In this document: positions 19,351-28,095 of the stretch, in pieces | How positions within the stretch are numbered: position 1 is the first letter of the stretch | Layout of the letters: each line of letters starts with the position of its first letter | Made by a program: the position numbers and the translations under genes | The notes under the pieces: generated by a model | Told to the model about the DNA's origin: nothing | Seen by the model: only the letters and a program-made list of their open reading frames with translations | Database searches by the model: none | Assembly (NCBI GenBank): GCA_028287185.1 | Contig: JAQBQD010000214.1 | Span: 62,001-126,000, forward strand | DNA: 64,000 nucleotides | DNA from: Gemmatimonadota bacterium | GTDB taxonomy: Bacteria > Gemmatimonadota > Gemmatimonadetes > Longimicrobiales > Longimicrobiaceae | Reading direction: 5' to 3'

Positions 19351-20596
19351 CCTGCCGCGCTACGCCGCCCCGCTGTTCCGGCCGAAGCGATACAAGGTGC
19401 TATGGGGCGGCCGCGGGGCCGCCCGTTCCTGGTCCGCCGCGCGCGCGCTCCTGATCGAAGGCGCCCGCCGCCCGCTGCGCATCCTATGCGCGCGCGAGCT
19501 GCAGAAGTCCATCCGCGACAGCGTGCATCGACTGCTGGCCGATCAGATCGATTTGCTGGGGCTCCCGTACCAGGTGCTCGATCACGAGATCCGGCACCGG
19601 AACGGAACGCTGTTCATCTTCGAGGGCCTGCGCCACAACGTCACAAAGATTAAGTCGATCGAGGGCGTGGACATCTGCTGGGTGGAGGAGGCCGAGCGGG
19701 TGTCCGAGGCGTCGTGGAACGTGCTGATCCCCACGATCCGCAAGGCGGGGTCGGAAATCTGGATCACCTTCAACCCGGACCTGGAGACCGATCCCACGTA
19801 CCGTCGCTTCGTGCTCAACCCGCCGCCGGGCGCGTGGGTGGTCAAGGTGTCGGCCGACGACAACCCGTGGCTGCCCAACGCGCTGCGCGGCGAGCGCGAG
19901 TACCTGTACCGCGTCGATCCGGACGCGGCCGCCCACGTGTGGGGCGGCGAGTGCAGGCAAGCCAGCGATGCCCAGATCCTCCGCGGCAAGTGGCGTGTGG
20001 AGGAGTTCGAGCCTGTCACGCTCGCCGGCCTCCTCGGCGAGCGCAACGCGTCGGAGCTGGGCGAGGAGGAGATGCGCGTCCTCCGCGCCCGGTGCTGGGA
20101 CGGCCCGTACCACGGGGGCGACTTCGGCTTCGCCCAGGATCCGACCACGCTGGTGCGCTGCTGGACGCACGAGCGCCGCCTGTACGTGTCTCACGAGGCG
20201 TACAAGATCGGCCTGGAGCTGGACCATACCGGCGACCACTGGCGGCTGCACGTGCCCGGGTGTGAGGCCCACGTGATCCGGGCGGATAGCGCCCGGCCGG
20301 AATCGATCAGCTACCTCCGCCGTCACGGCTTCCCGCGGATCGAGGGGGCGGCGAAGTGGTCGGGCTGCGTGGAGGACGGGATTGCGCACCTGCGCCAGTA
20401 CGAGGCGATCATCATCCACCCCCGGTGCAAGCACACCGCCGACGAGGCGAGGCACTACTCGTACAAGGTGGATGAGCGCACGAGCGACGTGCTGCCGGTG
20501 GTAGTGGACAAGCACAACCACACGATCGACGCCCTTCGCTACGCGCTCGGACCGCTCATCCGGCAGGCCACCACCCCGTCCGCGTGGGTCTGGTGA
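19337..20596 (+). CDS. phage terminase large subunit (PBSX/Terminase_3 type)
   Basis: This 419-residue motor-nuclease packages DNA into proheads. The Walker A region is GGRGAARSWS at about residues 24-33, an Ala-Arg variant of the usual GKS. Walker B is VDICWVEEAE. The nuclease half has GGDFGFAQDP, the ADSARPESI aspartate and the C-terminal HNHTIDALRY. Length and motif order are typical. Confidence 0.93.
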   Translation: MRTADLPRYAAPLFRPKRYKVLWGGRGAARSWSAARALLIEGARRPLRILCARELQKSIRDSVHRLLADQIDLLGLPYQVLDHEIRHRNGTLFIFEGLRHNVTKIKSIEGVDICWVEEAERVSEASWNVLIPTIRKAGSEIWITFNPDLETDPTYRRFVLNPPPGAWVVKVSADDNPWLPNALRGEREYLYRVDPDAAAHVWGGECRQASDAQILRGKWRVEEFEPVTLAGLLGERNASELGEEEMRVLRARCWDGPYHGGDFGFAQDPTTLVRCWTHERRLYVSHEAYKIGLELDHTGDHWRLHVPGCEAHVIRADSARPESISYLRRHGFPRIEGAAKWSGCVEDGIAHLRQYEAIIIHPRCKHTADEARHYSYKVDERTSDVLPVVVDKHNHTIDALRYALGPLIRQATTPSAWVW

Positions 20597-20781
20597 TCAT
20601 CCCCGCGATCCGCTGCCCCGCGTGCCAGCGCACGCCGCGCCTCCGCGCGGCCGCCGCCCTCGTGGAGCTGGCCGCCACGGTGCCGCCGGCCACCCCACTG
20701 CACAGCTACCAGTGCGTGTGCGGCCGCACGTACGACCTGACGGCGGCGGCCTACCGGCCGCCGCGCGCGCGCACCGCTTGA
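20593..20781 (+). CDS. small Com-like zinc-finger phage protein
   Basis: This 62-residue protein has a CPACQR pair and a CVCGRTYDL pair, a four-Cys zinc ribbon like Mu Com-type regulators. The GTG start overlaps the terminase stop (GTGA). An in-frame GTG 9 nt earlier is possible. No function is assigned. Confidence 0.55.
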   Translation: MIIPAIRCPACQRTPRLRAAAALVELAATVPPATPLHSYQCVCGRTYDLTAAAYRPPRARTA

Positions 20782-20873
20782 CCACGCCCGCCCTGCCCCA
20801 TACCTTTCGCAGCGATCGTAGCTCGCGATAGCGGCCGACGCTCCCCCGCCGGGAGCGACGGTCCGCGGTCCAC

Positions 20874-20918
20874 CAGAGGCCCCACCGGCATTGCGCCGCG
20901 TGGGGCCTCTGTCGTTTC
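20874..20918 (+). terminator. phage terminator before the head genes
   Basis: A 12-bp perfect stem CAGAGGCCCCAC with its complement (20900-20911) is extended by an inner CGGC/GCCG pair and followed by gtcgtttcc. The same design recurs at 29232-29266 before the tape-measure gene. It overlaps the longest possible portal reading frame, which argues for the later GTG start. Confidence 0.65.
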
Positions 20919-20938
20919 CACCCTCGCGCCCCGGCAGC

Positions 20939-23002
20939 GTGCGCCGCTACTTCCCGTCCACCGAACGCACCGCCCCTGCCCCCGCCGCGGCGAAGGCGAT
21001 CTCGCTGTCGCCGGCGATGGCTGCGTTCATTCCGCTGGACGGGTCGGGCCGCACGCTGGAGCTGTCCACTGCATCGCTCGCCTGGTACCGCATCGCGTGG
21101 CTGGTCTATGCCTGCATGCGCTACCGGGCGACGCGCTTTGCCGAGGCCCCGCTCTGGATCGTGGACGAGACCGACGCGGGTGACCAGTGGCTCAAGGGCG
21201 ATCACGTGCTCGCCGGCGTGCTGGAGCAGCCCAACCCGGACATGGAGATGGCGGACCTGCTGGAGGTGACCAGCCTGTACCTGGACGCCACCGGCGCCTG
21301 CCTGTGGGTCGCCAACCGGGACCGGGCCGGGCGCATCGCCAGCGCGTACCCGTACAGCGCCAACGACTTCCAGGTGACGAGCGCCGGCGGCCGCATCTTC
21401 GGGCGGTACCGCGTCAACACGTCCACGGGTTCGCGAGTGTTCGAGGGCGACAGCCTGGCCGACGTGACGCACTTCCGCGAGGTGGACCCAAGCGACCCGT
21501 GGGGTGCCGTTTCGCCCCTGGACGCCGCGGCCGCGCGGCTGGGGATCGACCGCGCCCTGACGGAGTCGATCCGCGCCGGCATCCGCAACGCGGTCGTCCC
21601 CGGGTTGCACGTGGGCTTCCCGACCGCGCTCGCGCCGGACCAACGAGCTGAGTATCGCGCGACGATGGAGGCAGGCAGCGCCGGCGCTACGCGCATGGGC
21701 AAGCCGCTGGTGACCGAGGGTGGCGCGGTGGCCACGCAGTTTCGCGTCGGCTTCGCGGGCCTGGAAGGCGGCGAGCTGCACAAGGAGACGGAGGCCGCCG
21801 TGTGCGCGTGCTTCCAGGTCCCGCCTGCCATCATCGGCGCCTACGTGGGCCTGGCGAACAGCAGCGACCGGCACAACATGGAGTCGGCGCGCGAGATGGT
21901 CTACGAGAACGCGATCGCGCCCCGCTGGGCACGCGTGCAGAAGACGCTCACCCGCGCGTGGCTGCGCCCGGCGGAGCCGACGAAGCCACGGCGGTTCATT
22001 CGCTTCGATACCTCCGGCATCAAGGCGCTCCAGAAAGACGTCGTGGAGGCGGCCGACGTGGTGTCCAAGGCCGGCCGCGCGATGCGCGTGAACGACGCCC
22101 GCCTGCTGATCGGCATGGAACCGCTGCCCGACGCGCGCGGCGAGGCCATGCTGGGCGCCGCCCTCTCCCCCACCGCAGCGCCCCCGCCGGAAGTCGCGCC
22201 GCCGCCCACGAAGGCCGCGCGTGGACCGGCCGAAGCGAAGAGCGAGGACATGCGCTGGGCGCTGTTCGATGCCGACACCAGCGCGCAGGAGTACGGGTGG
22301 CAAGCGGCCGCCTCCGCGGAGATGGCGCGACAGCGGGCGCACGTCCTCGCCCTCGCCGGCGAGGTGCTGCGCACGGCTGCCAAGGAGGACATGGTGCGGC
22401 CCGTGGACGCCGAGAGCGTCGCCGAGCTGATCCGCCGCGTGGAGGCCGAGGCGCCGTTCAGCGAGGGCTGGCGCCGGGCGCTGCTCCCGTTGATCGAGGC
22501 GTCCGGAAAGCGCGCCGCTGAGCGCGCCGCCGGCGACATCGGGATCGCGTTCGACCTGCTGCAGCCAGGGCTCGTTGCGTACGTGGAGGCCCACGCGGCC
22601 GAGCTGGCCAAGGAGTTGTCGGCGACCACCGTGGACACCGTGCGCCGTGAGCTGAGCGCCGGCCTGGAGGCGGGCGAGGGCATCCCCGCACTCGCCAAGC
22701 GGCTGGAGTCGTCGTCGGCGTTCGCGCCCTCGCGCGCGGAGCTGATCGCCCGGACGGAGACGACGCGGGTGACCAACGGCGCCGCCCACGACTCGCTGCA
22801 CACGTACGCGTCCGACCTCGGCGTCAGCGTCAGCAAGACGTGGCTGTCGGCCAAGGATGCGCGGGTGCGCGACGCCCACCGCGCACCGCTGGACGGAGAG
22901 ACGAAGCCCGTCGGCGTCGTCTTCTCCAACGGACTCCAGTTCCCCGGCGAACCCAACTGCCGCTGCACGCTCACGTACGCCCTGGTGGAGGACGGCGCAT
23001 GA
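20939..23002 (+). CDS. portal protein fused to Mu F-like minor head protein
   Basis: This protein of about 687 residues has an HK97-type portal domain over roughly residues 1-410 (WLVYACMRYRATRFAEAPL, GLANSSDRHNMESAREMVYE). The last 120 residues are Mu F/SPP1 gp7-like: ARTETTRVTNGA, KTWLSAKDARVRDAH, and the ending EPNCRCTLTYALV. These two proteins are usually separate genes. The GTG at 20939 is chosen over an upstream TTG at 20891 that lies inside a terminator hairpin. The tape-measure gene has the same GCAGCGTG start context. Confidence 0.88.
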   Translation: MRRYFPSTERTAPAPAAAKAISLSPAMAAFIPLDGSGRTLELSTASLAWYRIAWLVYACMRYRATRFAEAPLWIVDETDAGDQWLKGDHVLAGVLEQPNPDMEMADLLEVTSLYLDATGACLWVANRDRAGRIASAYPYSANDFQVTSAGGRIFGRYRVNTSTGSRVFEGDSLADVTHFREVDPSDPWGAVSPLDAAAARLGIDRALTESIRAGIRNAVVPGLHVGFPTALAPDQRAEYRATMEAGSAGATRMGKPLVTEGGAVATQFRVGFAGLEGGELHKETEAAVCACFQVPPAIIGAYVGLANSSDRHNMESAREMVYENAIAPRWARVQKTLTRAWLRPAEPTKPRRFIRFDTSGIKALQKDVVEAADVVSKAGRAMRVNDARLLIGMEPLPDARGEAMLGAALSPTAAPPPEVAPPPTKAARGPAEAKSEDMRWALFDADTSAQEYGWQAAASAEMARQRAHVLALAGEVLRTAAKEDMVRPVDAESVAELIRRVEAEAPFSEGWRRALLPLIEASGKRAAERAAGDIGIAFDLLQPGLVAYVEAHAAELAKELSATTVDTVRRELSAGLEAGEGIPALAKRLESSSAFAPSRAELIARTETTRVTNGAAHDSLHTYASDLGVSVSKTWLSAKDARVRDAHRAPLDGETKPVGVVFSNGLQFPGEPNCRCTLTYALVEDGA

Positions 23003-23724
23003 AAACCACTGCTCCGGAGCGGAAGGTCTCGCACCTCTCGGTGCGCCTGGAGATCAAGGCGGGCACCGCCAACGAGGACGCCCGCACGTTCCAGGGCCTC
23101 GCCTCCACGTGGGACGAGGACCTGGGCGGCGACGTTATCCACCAGGGCGCGTTCGCCCGCACGCTCTCGCACTGGCGCACGAGCGGCCGTGTCATGCCCC
23201 TGATCGACCTGCACAGGTACGACAGCGTGCGCCGGGTCGTGGGGAAGATGATGGCCGCGGAAGAGACCAACGCCGGCCTGCTGTGCACCTTCGCGATGAT
23301 GGAAGCCGGCGACCCCGACGCGGACGCCGCGTGGCGCCGCGTGAAGGGCGGGTACGTGACGGGCCTCAGCATCGGGTACCGCGCCGTCAAGTACGAGTAC
23401 GTCCAGCCCCCCGGCGGCGGGTACGACATCCGCCACCTGAACGAGGTGGAGCTGCGCGAGGTGTCGCTGGTGATCTGGGGCATGAACCCCGGGGCGCAGA
23501 TCGACACCGGCAGCGCCAAGTCCCTCGCCGACGCGCTGCGCGCGGGCGGGCTGACCGACGAAGAGAAGGCAGAGATTCGCGCACTCCTTGACGCGCCCGC
23601 CCCGGCACCGGCTCCCGAGCCGCCCGCCGTGGACGCGCCGAAGGGACTCGCGCCAGAGGATCCGCGCCGCCTGGCCCTGGAGGCCGCGGTGCGCGCCCTC
23701 ACCATCCGTAGCCTCGCGGCCTGA
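22999..23724 (+). CDS. HK97-type prohead protease
   Basis: This 241-residue U35-family serine protease has TFQGLASTWDEDLGGDVIHQGAF, the catalytic His region MPLIDLHRYDS and the catalytic Ser region YVTGLSIGYRA. It processes capsid during maturation. A flexible Ala/Pro tail follows the catalytic domain. It overlaps the portal stop by 4 nt. Confidence 0.92.
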   Translation: MKTTAPERKVSHLSVRLEIKAGTANEDARTFQGLASTWDEDLGGDVIHQGAFARTLSHWRTSGRVMPLIDLHRYDSVRRVVGKMMAAEETNAGLLCTFAMMEAGDPDADAAWRRVKGGYVTGLSIGYRAVKYEYVQPPGGGYDIRHLNEVELREVSLVIWGMNPGAQIDTGSAKSLADALRAGGLTDEEKAEIRALLDAPAPAPAPEPPAVDAPKGLAPEDPRRLALEAAVRALTIRSLAA

Positions 23725-23778
23725 GCCGCACGCGCGGGTGCCAACGCTGCGCATCGACCACCCCATCGGAGGAACCGC

Positions 23779-25173
23779 ATGATCCGCAAGACGGGTTGGA
23801 CCGTCCTCGCCCTGGGCCTGTGCATCGGCCTCGCGTGGACGCTGGGCCACTACCTGGGCACGGCCGGCCACCTGGTGGGCGCGCTGGCGGTCGCCGCGCC
23901 CGTGACGGCGCGGCCGCTCGCCACCATCCTGGACGAGCTCAAGAAGCTGCAGGACGAGTACACCGGCAAGGCGATGCCGGAGGACGTGGGCAAGAAGTTC
24001 GAGGACCTGGCCGGCGAGGCCAGGGCGATCCAGGACGAGGCGGACCGCGGGAAGCGCATCGCCGAGTTCGAGCGGTTCGGCCGCGAGGTGCCGGACCCCG
24101 CGCTGCCCGCCGAGCCCGGCAAGGGCGCGCCGACGGGCGACGACGAGATCGTCGGCTACGTGAGCCTGGGCCGCGGCTTCGTGGAGTCCGCCGAGTACAA
24201 GACGTTCCTGGAGAACCGTTCGCCGCAGGGCTCCCTTCCCTATGTCGTGAAGGGGCTGCGTCAGCCGCTCGTGCCCGTGACGCGCGCCCAGCTCAAGGCG
24301 ATCCCGACGCTCGGCGCGGACGTGATCGCGCCGCAGCGCGTGGCCGACGTCGTCCGCTCCGCCGAGATGCGGCGGATGACGATCGAGTCGCTGCTGCCGA
24401 ACGAGACCACGTCCAGCAGCTCCGTGGAGTACGTGACGGTCACCCCGGGCGCCTCTGCCGCGGCGATGGTGGCCGAGGCGGCCGCCAAGCCCGAGGCCGC
24501 CACGACCCTCGGCACCGCCACGGCGCCCGTGCGCACGCTCGCCGTGTGGATGCCCGTGACGGAGCAGATGCTCCAGGACGTCGGGCAGATCCAGGGCATG
24601 ATCGACAACGAGCTGCGCTATGACCTATCGCTCGTGAAGGAGAAGGAGATGACGTGGGGCGCGGGCACCGGCCAGCACTTCCTCGGCATCTTCAACACGC
24701 CTTCCGTCGCGGCCGGCCGCACGGTGGGCGGCGACACCCTGCTGGACAAGATCCGCCGCGCGATCACGGACGTGTCCGTGGCCGAGCTGATGGCGACCGG
24801 CGTGGTGATCCACCCGTACGACAGCGAGACCCTGGACCTGCTCAAGGGCACCGACTCGCGCTACGTGTGGGCGGTGGTGACCGACGCCAACGGCGGCAAG
24901 CGCGTCTGGGGCCTGGACAAGGTGGAGTCGCAGAGCATGCAGAAGCCGACGATCGGCGGAAGCAACACCACGTACGAGCGCCGCGTGCTGGTGGGCGACT
25001 TCCAGCGCGGCGCTTCCCTGTGGCAGCGCCAGCAGGCGAACGTCGCCGTCGGCTACATCAACACCGACTTCACGCAGAACCAGCGCACGATCCGCGCGGA
25101 GGAGCGCGCGGCGTTCGGCGTCAAGCGCCCGCTGGCCTTCCGCTACGTCGTGGCGCAGGCCGAGGCCGCGTAA
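23779..25173 (+). CDS. HK97-fold major capsid protein
   Basis: This 464-residue protein has a delta-like coiled region (ATILDELKKLQDEYTGK, residues about 48-100) followed by the HK97 gp5 fold with VTVTPGASAAAMVAEA and the C-terminal TIRAEERAAFGVKRPLAFRYV. It is unusual in having a hydrophobic N-terminal segment of about 35 residues (WTVLALGLCIGLAWTLG onward) ahead of the scaffold-like part. GGAGG lies 6 nt before the ATG, so that start is well supported. Confidence 0.92.
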   Translation: MIRKTGWTVLALGLCIGLAWTLGHYLGTAGHLVGALAVAAPVTARPLATILDELKKLQDEYTGKAMPEDVGKKFEDLAGEARAIQDEADRGKRIAEFERFGREVPDPALPAEPGKGAPTGDDEIVGYVSLGRGFVESAEYKTFLENRSPQGSLPYVVKGLRQPLVPVTRAQLKAIPTLGADVIAPQRVADVVRSAEMRRMTIESLLPNETTSSSSVEYVTVTPGASAAAMVAEAAAKPEAATTLGTATAPVRTLAVWMPVTEQMLQDVGQIQGMIDNELRYDLSLVKEKEMTWGAGTGQHFLGIFNTPSVAAGRTVGGDTLLDKIRRAITDVSVAELMATGVVIHPYDSETLDLLKGTDSRYVWAVVTDANGGKRVWGLDKVESQSMQKPTIGGSNTTYERRVLVGDFQRGASLWQRQQANVAVGYINTDFTQNQRTIRAEERAAFGVKRPLAFRYVVAQAEAA

Positions 25174-25183
25174 CCGGCGGCGC

Positions 25184-25197
25184 ATTCCGGCGGGAAT
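25184..25197. repeat. dispersed palindrome copy 3 (with 14607, 18355, 28057, 37369, 38600, 44773, 48473)
   Basis: ATTCCGGCGGGAAT lies 10 nt past the capsid stop. It is one of eight ATTCC-N4-GGAAT sites in the prophage, at 14607-14620, 18355-18368, 25184-25197, 28057-28070, 37369-37382, 38600-38613, 44773-44786 and 48473-48486. Five are wholly intergenic and the inner four bases vary, so the outer five-base arms are the conserved part. Confidence 0.8.
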
Positions 25198-25253
25198 GAT
25201 CCGGCCCCGGGCGCGGTGCCCGGGGCCCACCCCCACGAACCGAGGCGCAGACC

Positions 25254-25463
25254 ATGGCCGAGGCCAAGCAGGACCCCAAGGCGGGCGCTACCCCACCGCA
25301 GAACAAGGCGGCCGCCCTGTCCGCCGACGAGAGGAAGCAGCAGGCCGAGCTCGCGCAGTCCGGGTACCGGCTGCCGGAGCACTTCTTCGCCGGCGCGGAG
25401 GACCGAGCCGCGCGCGAGAGGGCGGTGGCGAAGCACCAGCCGCCCGCCAAGCCCAAGGACTGA
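25254..25463 (+). CDS. small hypothetical head-region protein
   Basis: This 69-residue, hydrophilic, Ala/Lys/Gln-rich protein contains SGYRLPEHFFAGAEDRAARERAV. It sits between capsid and connector, where phages often encode a small head or decoration-type protein, but no family is recognised. Confidence 0.6.
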   Translation: MAEAKQDPKAGATPPQNKAAALSADERKQQAELAQSGYRLPEHFFAGAEDRAARERAVAKHQPPAKPKD

Positions 25464-25526
25464 CCGTCGGGCGGCGCGGGCTGAACTCCGCGCCGCTCCT
25501 TCAACGACCCTCGCACCTGGTGCCGG

Positions 25527-26063
25527 ATGATCGACCTGGACACGCTCAAGCTGGCGCTCCGCCTGGACGCCGCCGACACGACCGAGGACGCGCTGCTGAC
25601 GCAGTACGAGGCCGCGGCGGTGGCGTTCTGCGAGCGCGTCACGGGTCGCTACTTCGGCCCCCCGGCCGAGGTGACGGAGTACCTGGAGGGCACCGGCGGG
25701 CGTGAGCTGTGGCTGGCTGACGCACCGGTCGATGGCGAGGTGGTGACGGTCTCCGTCGACGGGACCGAGCTGGCGGCTGAGGACTTCGAGGTGCGCGGCC
25801 GGCGGCTGCGCCTCGCCTATGCGTCGTCGCCGTCGCTCGGACTCTACTGGTGCGCGCCGAACGGCGCATCCGTGGACGTGGCGGTCACCTACACCCGAGG
25901 CTACGCCCCGGGGGACGAGCCCGCTGACGCGCGGCAGGCCGTGCTCCTGCTGGTGGGGCACTGGTACGAGACGCGGGTCCCCGTGGCGATCGGCACGGTG
26001 GCGCCCGACGTCAAGCTGACCGTCAACGACCTGCTCGGCTCCCTGCGGCGGATGACGGCCTGA
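25527..26063 (+). CDS. head-tail connector (gp6-like adaptor)
   Basis: This 178-residue adaptor starts IDLDTLKLALRLDAADTTEDALL and ends with a QAVLLLVGHWYETR helix, the pattern of HK97 gp6/DUF3199-type proteins that form the ring under the portal. It abuts the next gene with an ATGA-style junction. Confidence 0.85.
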   Translation: MIDLDTLKLALRLDAADTTEDALLTQYEAAAVAFCERVTGRYFGPPAEVTEYLEGTGGRELWLADAPVDGEVVTVSVDGTELAAEDFEVRGRRLRLAYASSPSLGLYWCAPNGASVDVAVTYTRGYAPGDEPADARQAVLLLVGHWYETRVPVAIGTVAPDVKLTVNDLLGSLRRMTA

Positions 26064-26389
26064 TGCCCATCAACCCCGGCGACCTGCGGCAGCGCGTCAC
26101 GCTCCAGAGCAAGGTGCGCACGCCCGACGGCGGCGGCGGCGGGGCCGAGGCGTGGGTGGACGGGAAGACGGTGTGGGCCGAGGTAATGCCGCTGGACGGA
26201 CGGGAGCTCGTCCAGGCGATGCAGGTGCACCCGTCCGTGTCGCACCGGGTCACCATCCGGTATCGGGCGGGCGTGTCCTCAGCCATGCGCGCGCTGTACG
26301 CGGGACGCGTACTCGATATCCGCAGCGTGGTTGACCGCGACGAGCGCCACGAGGCGCTGCAGCTCCTCTGTGTGGAGGGCGACGCATGA
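26063..26389 (+). CDS. head closure / head-tail joining protein
   Basis: This 108-residue protein has the small beta-barrel pattern of SPP1 gp16-like proteins: GDLRQRVTLQSKV at the start, VWAEVMPLDGRELVQAMQ in the middle and VLDIRSVVDRDERHEALQLLC at the end. Confidence 0.85.
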   Translation: MPINPGDLRQRVTLQSKVRTPDGGGGGAEAWVDGKTVWAEVMPLDGRELVQAMQVHPSVSHRVTIRYRAGVSSAMRALYAGRVLDIRSVVDRDERHEALQLLCVEGDA

Positions 26390-26856
26390 GCATCCGACTG
26401 GAGGGCATGAGCGAACTGCGCAAGGCGCTCCTGACCATCACGGGCGAGGGCCTTCGCACGGCGCAACGGGAGGTGTTGCGGTCTACCCTCAACGTGCACC
26501 GGCGCGCGAAGGAGCTTTGCCCGGTCGACACCGGGCGCCTCCGCAACTCCATCGCCTTCGACCTACGAAACAACGGCATCAGTGGCATAGTCGGGACGAA
26601 CGTGGACTACGCAACTGAGGTGGAGTTCGGCCGTGCGGGCGGCACCGGCGCAGACAAGAGCCCCGGCCTCCAGAAGTGGATGACGCGCAAAGGAATCACC
26701 CAGGCGAACCACCGGAACAACCTGCTGGGGTCCATTGCCCGCAACGGCACTCGAGCCCAGCCGTTCCTCTTCCCGGCACTGGCCGAGGAGCAGCCGCATT
26801 TCTTCGCCCGGATGCGGTCCGAGTTCAACCGCGCGTTCGTCCGGGCGGGCCAGTGA
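26386..26856 (+). CDS. HK97 gp10-family tail completion protein
   Basis: This 156-residue protein has GMSELRKALLTI, AKELCPVDTGRLRNSIAF and YATEVEFGRAGG, then QPFLFPALAEEQPHFF. These are the standard HK97-gp10 signatures for a protein at the head-tail interface. It overlaps both neighbours by 4 nt. Confidence 0.9.
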   Translation: MSIRLEGMSELRKALLTITGEGLRTAQREVLRSTLNVHRRAKELCPVDTGRLRNSIAFDLRNNGISGIVGTNVDYATEVEFGRAGGTGADKSPGLQKWMTRKGITQANHRNNLLGSIARNGTRAQPFLFPALAEEQPHFFARMRSEFNRAFVRAGQ

Positions 26857-27263
26857 CGGCGCTCTGGCCGCTCCAGGTGGCGCTCCACGAGCGGCTCGCG
26901 GGGGACGCGGGTGTCTCGGCGCTCGTGGGCCAGCGCGTGTTCGACGGTCTGGTTCCAACGGGCGCTGCGCTACCCTACGTGGTGACCGGCGAAGGCACGG
27001 CGACGCCGTATGGCGTCCTCGGCCGGGCGGGGTCGACGGACACGATCACCCTCCACGTCTGGAGCGCGTACTGCGGCAGCCGCGAGGTGCTGGCCATCGT
27101 GGACGCGATCGACGCCGCACTGCGCCTGCCGCTGGTGATCGATGGCCACCTGAGCGCGCGGCTTCGCCAGGACTTCGCCACCGTGCTGGTGGACACCACC
27201 GGCGACACCACCCTGCGGCATGCGCCCGTGCGCTACCGCATCATCACATCGGAGGCGCCTTGA
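26853..27263 (+). CDS. tail terminator-like protein (DUF3168)
   Basis: This 136-residue protein with a GTG start has PLQVALHERLAGDAGVSALVGQRVFD and LPYVVTGEGTATPYG, then a REVLAIVDAIDAAL helix and a final YRIIT strand, as in DUF3168 tail completion/terminator proteins. Confidence 0.87.
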   Translation: MTALWPLQVALHERLAGDAGVSALVGQRVFDGLVPTGAALPYVVTGEGTATPYGVLGRAGSTDTITLHVWSAYCGSREVLAIVDAIDAALRLPLVIDGHLSARLRQDFATVLVDTTGDTTLRHAPVRYRIITSEAP

Positions 27264-27430
27264 GCGAGGCCGAGCGCGACGCCGTGACGCACCTGCTGCT
27301 GGCGCAGCGCGAGCAGATCAACGCGATCCTCGCCCTGCTGCACCCGGCCCCGGAGCCCGCCCCGGCCGAGGCCCCCCGCCCCGCCCCGCGTGTGCTGGGC
27401 GGCAACCGCAATCCCGGAGCGACCGGATGA
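27260..27430 (+). CDS. small tail-region protein
   Basis: This 56-residue protein with a TTG start is preceded by a perfect GGAGG and overlaps the previous stop by 4 nt. It has one helix (RDAVTHLLLAQREQINAILALL) and then a Pro/Ala-rich tail. Role unknown. Confidence 0.55.
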   Translation: MSEAERDAVTHLLLAQREQINAILALLHPAPEPAPAEAPRPAPRVLGGNRNPGATG

Positions 27431-27606
27431 GCAAGAGCACCCCGAACGAGATACCGGCGCCGGCGGCGCCGATCCACATCCCGCCCGCGCTGGCCCGGCG
27501 GATCGCCGAGCGCGAGGCGCTGGAGCAGGCGGGCGCCGGCGCGGCGCCGTCCACCACGGCGCGCGATGGCGCGCCCCCCACCAGCAAGCCGAAGGGCGGA
27601 GGCTGA
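27427..27606 (+). CDS. small tail-region protein
   Basis: This 59-residue protein starts in an ATGA overlap. It has a short amphipathic segment (HIPPALARRIAEREALEQ) between Pro/Ala/Gly-rich ends. No family is recognised. Confidence 0.55.
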   Translation: MSKSTPNEIPAPAAPIHIPPALARRIAEREALEQAGAGAAPSTTARDGAPPTSKPKGGG

Positions 27607-27608
27607 GC

Positions 27609-28040
27609 ATGGCGAGAGTCGATGTGCAGGACAGCGTGGTGCAGGTTTCGGCCACCAGCGGCGGCACGTACGCCACCATCGTGGACCTGCGCTCGTGGGA
27701 CGGCACCCACGGCGAGGAAAGCGAGGCGCGGATCCGCGTGTTCGGCAACCCGGACCCGATCATCCGCGCGGGCGACGACACCGACGAGTACAAGCTGAGC
27801 GGCCTGTACGACGTGGCCGACACGGGCGGGCAGAACGTGATCCGCACGGCGAAGGACGCCCGCACCACGGTGTACCTGCGGGTGCTCCCGGGCGGCACGG
27901 CCATCGGCGCGAAGGGCTACACGCAGGAGTGCCGCGTGTCCGAGTACACGGACAGCGGCGCGGCGGACGGCGACTTCGTGGAGTGCTCGTTCGCGCTCCG
28001 CGGCGTGGGCGCCCGGGTGGCGTACACCGTCCCATCCTGA
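27609..28040 (+). CDS. tail tube (major tail) protein
   Basis: This 143-residue protein from the start of the tail module has beta-rich spacing (VVQVSATSGGTYATIVDLRSW, EARIRVFGNPDPI) and a C-terminal GDFVECSFALRGVGARVAY, typical of siphovirus tube subunits. It lies just before the frameshifted chaperone, as tube genes do. Confidence 0.78.
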   Translation: MARVDVQDSVVQVSATSGGTYATIVDLRSWDGTHGEESEARIRVFGNPDPIIRAGDDTDEYKLSGLYDVADTGGQNVIRTAKDARTTVYLRVLPGGTAIGAKGYTQECRVSEYTDSGAADGDFVECSFALRGVGARVAYTVPS

Positions 28041-28095
28041 TCCTGGTCCGGCCGACATTCCGGCCGGAATGAACCCCACCTGAACGCGTGGAATC

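Noticed and set aside
20891-20938. TTG start for the portal gene
   Set aside because: It lies inside a strong terminator hairpin; the GTG at 20939 has the same context as the tape-measure start.
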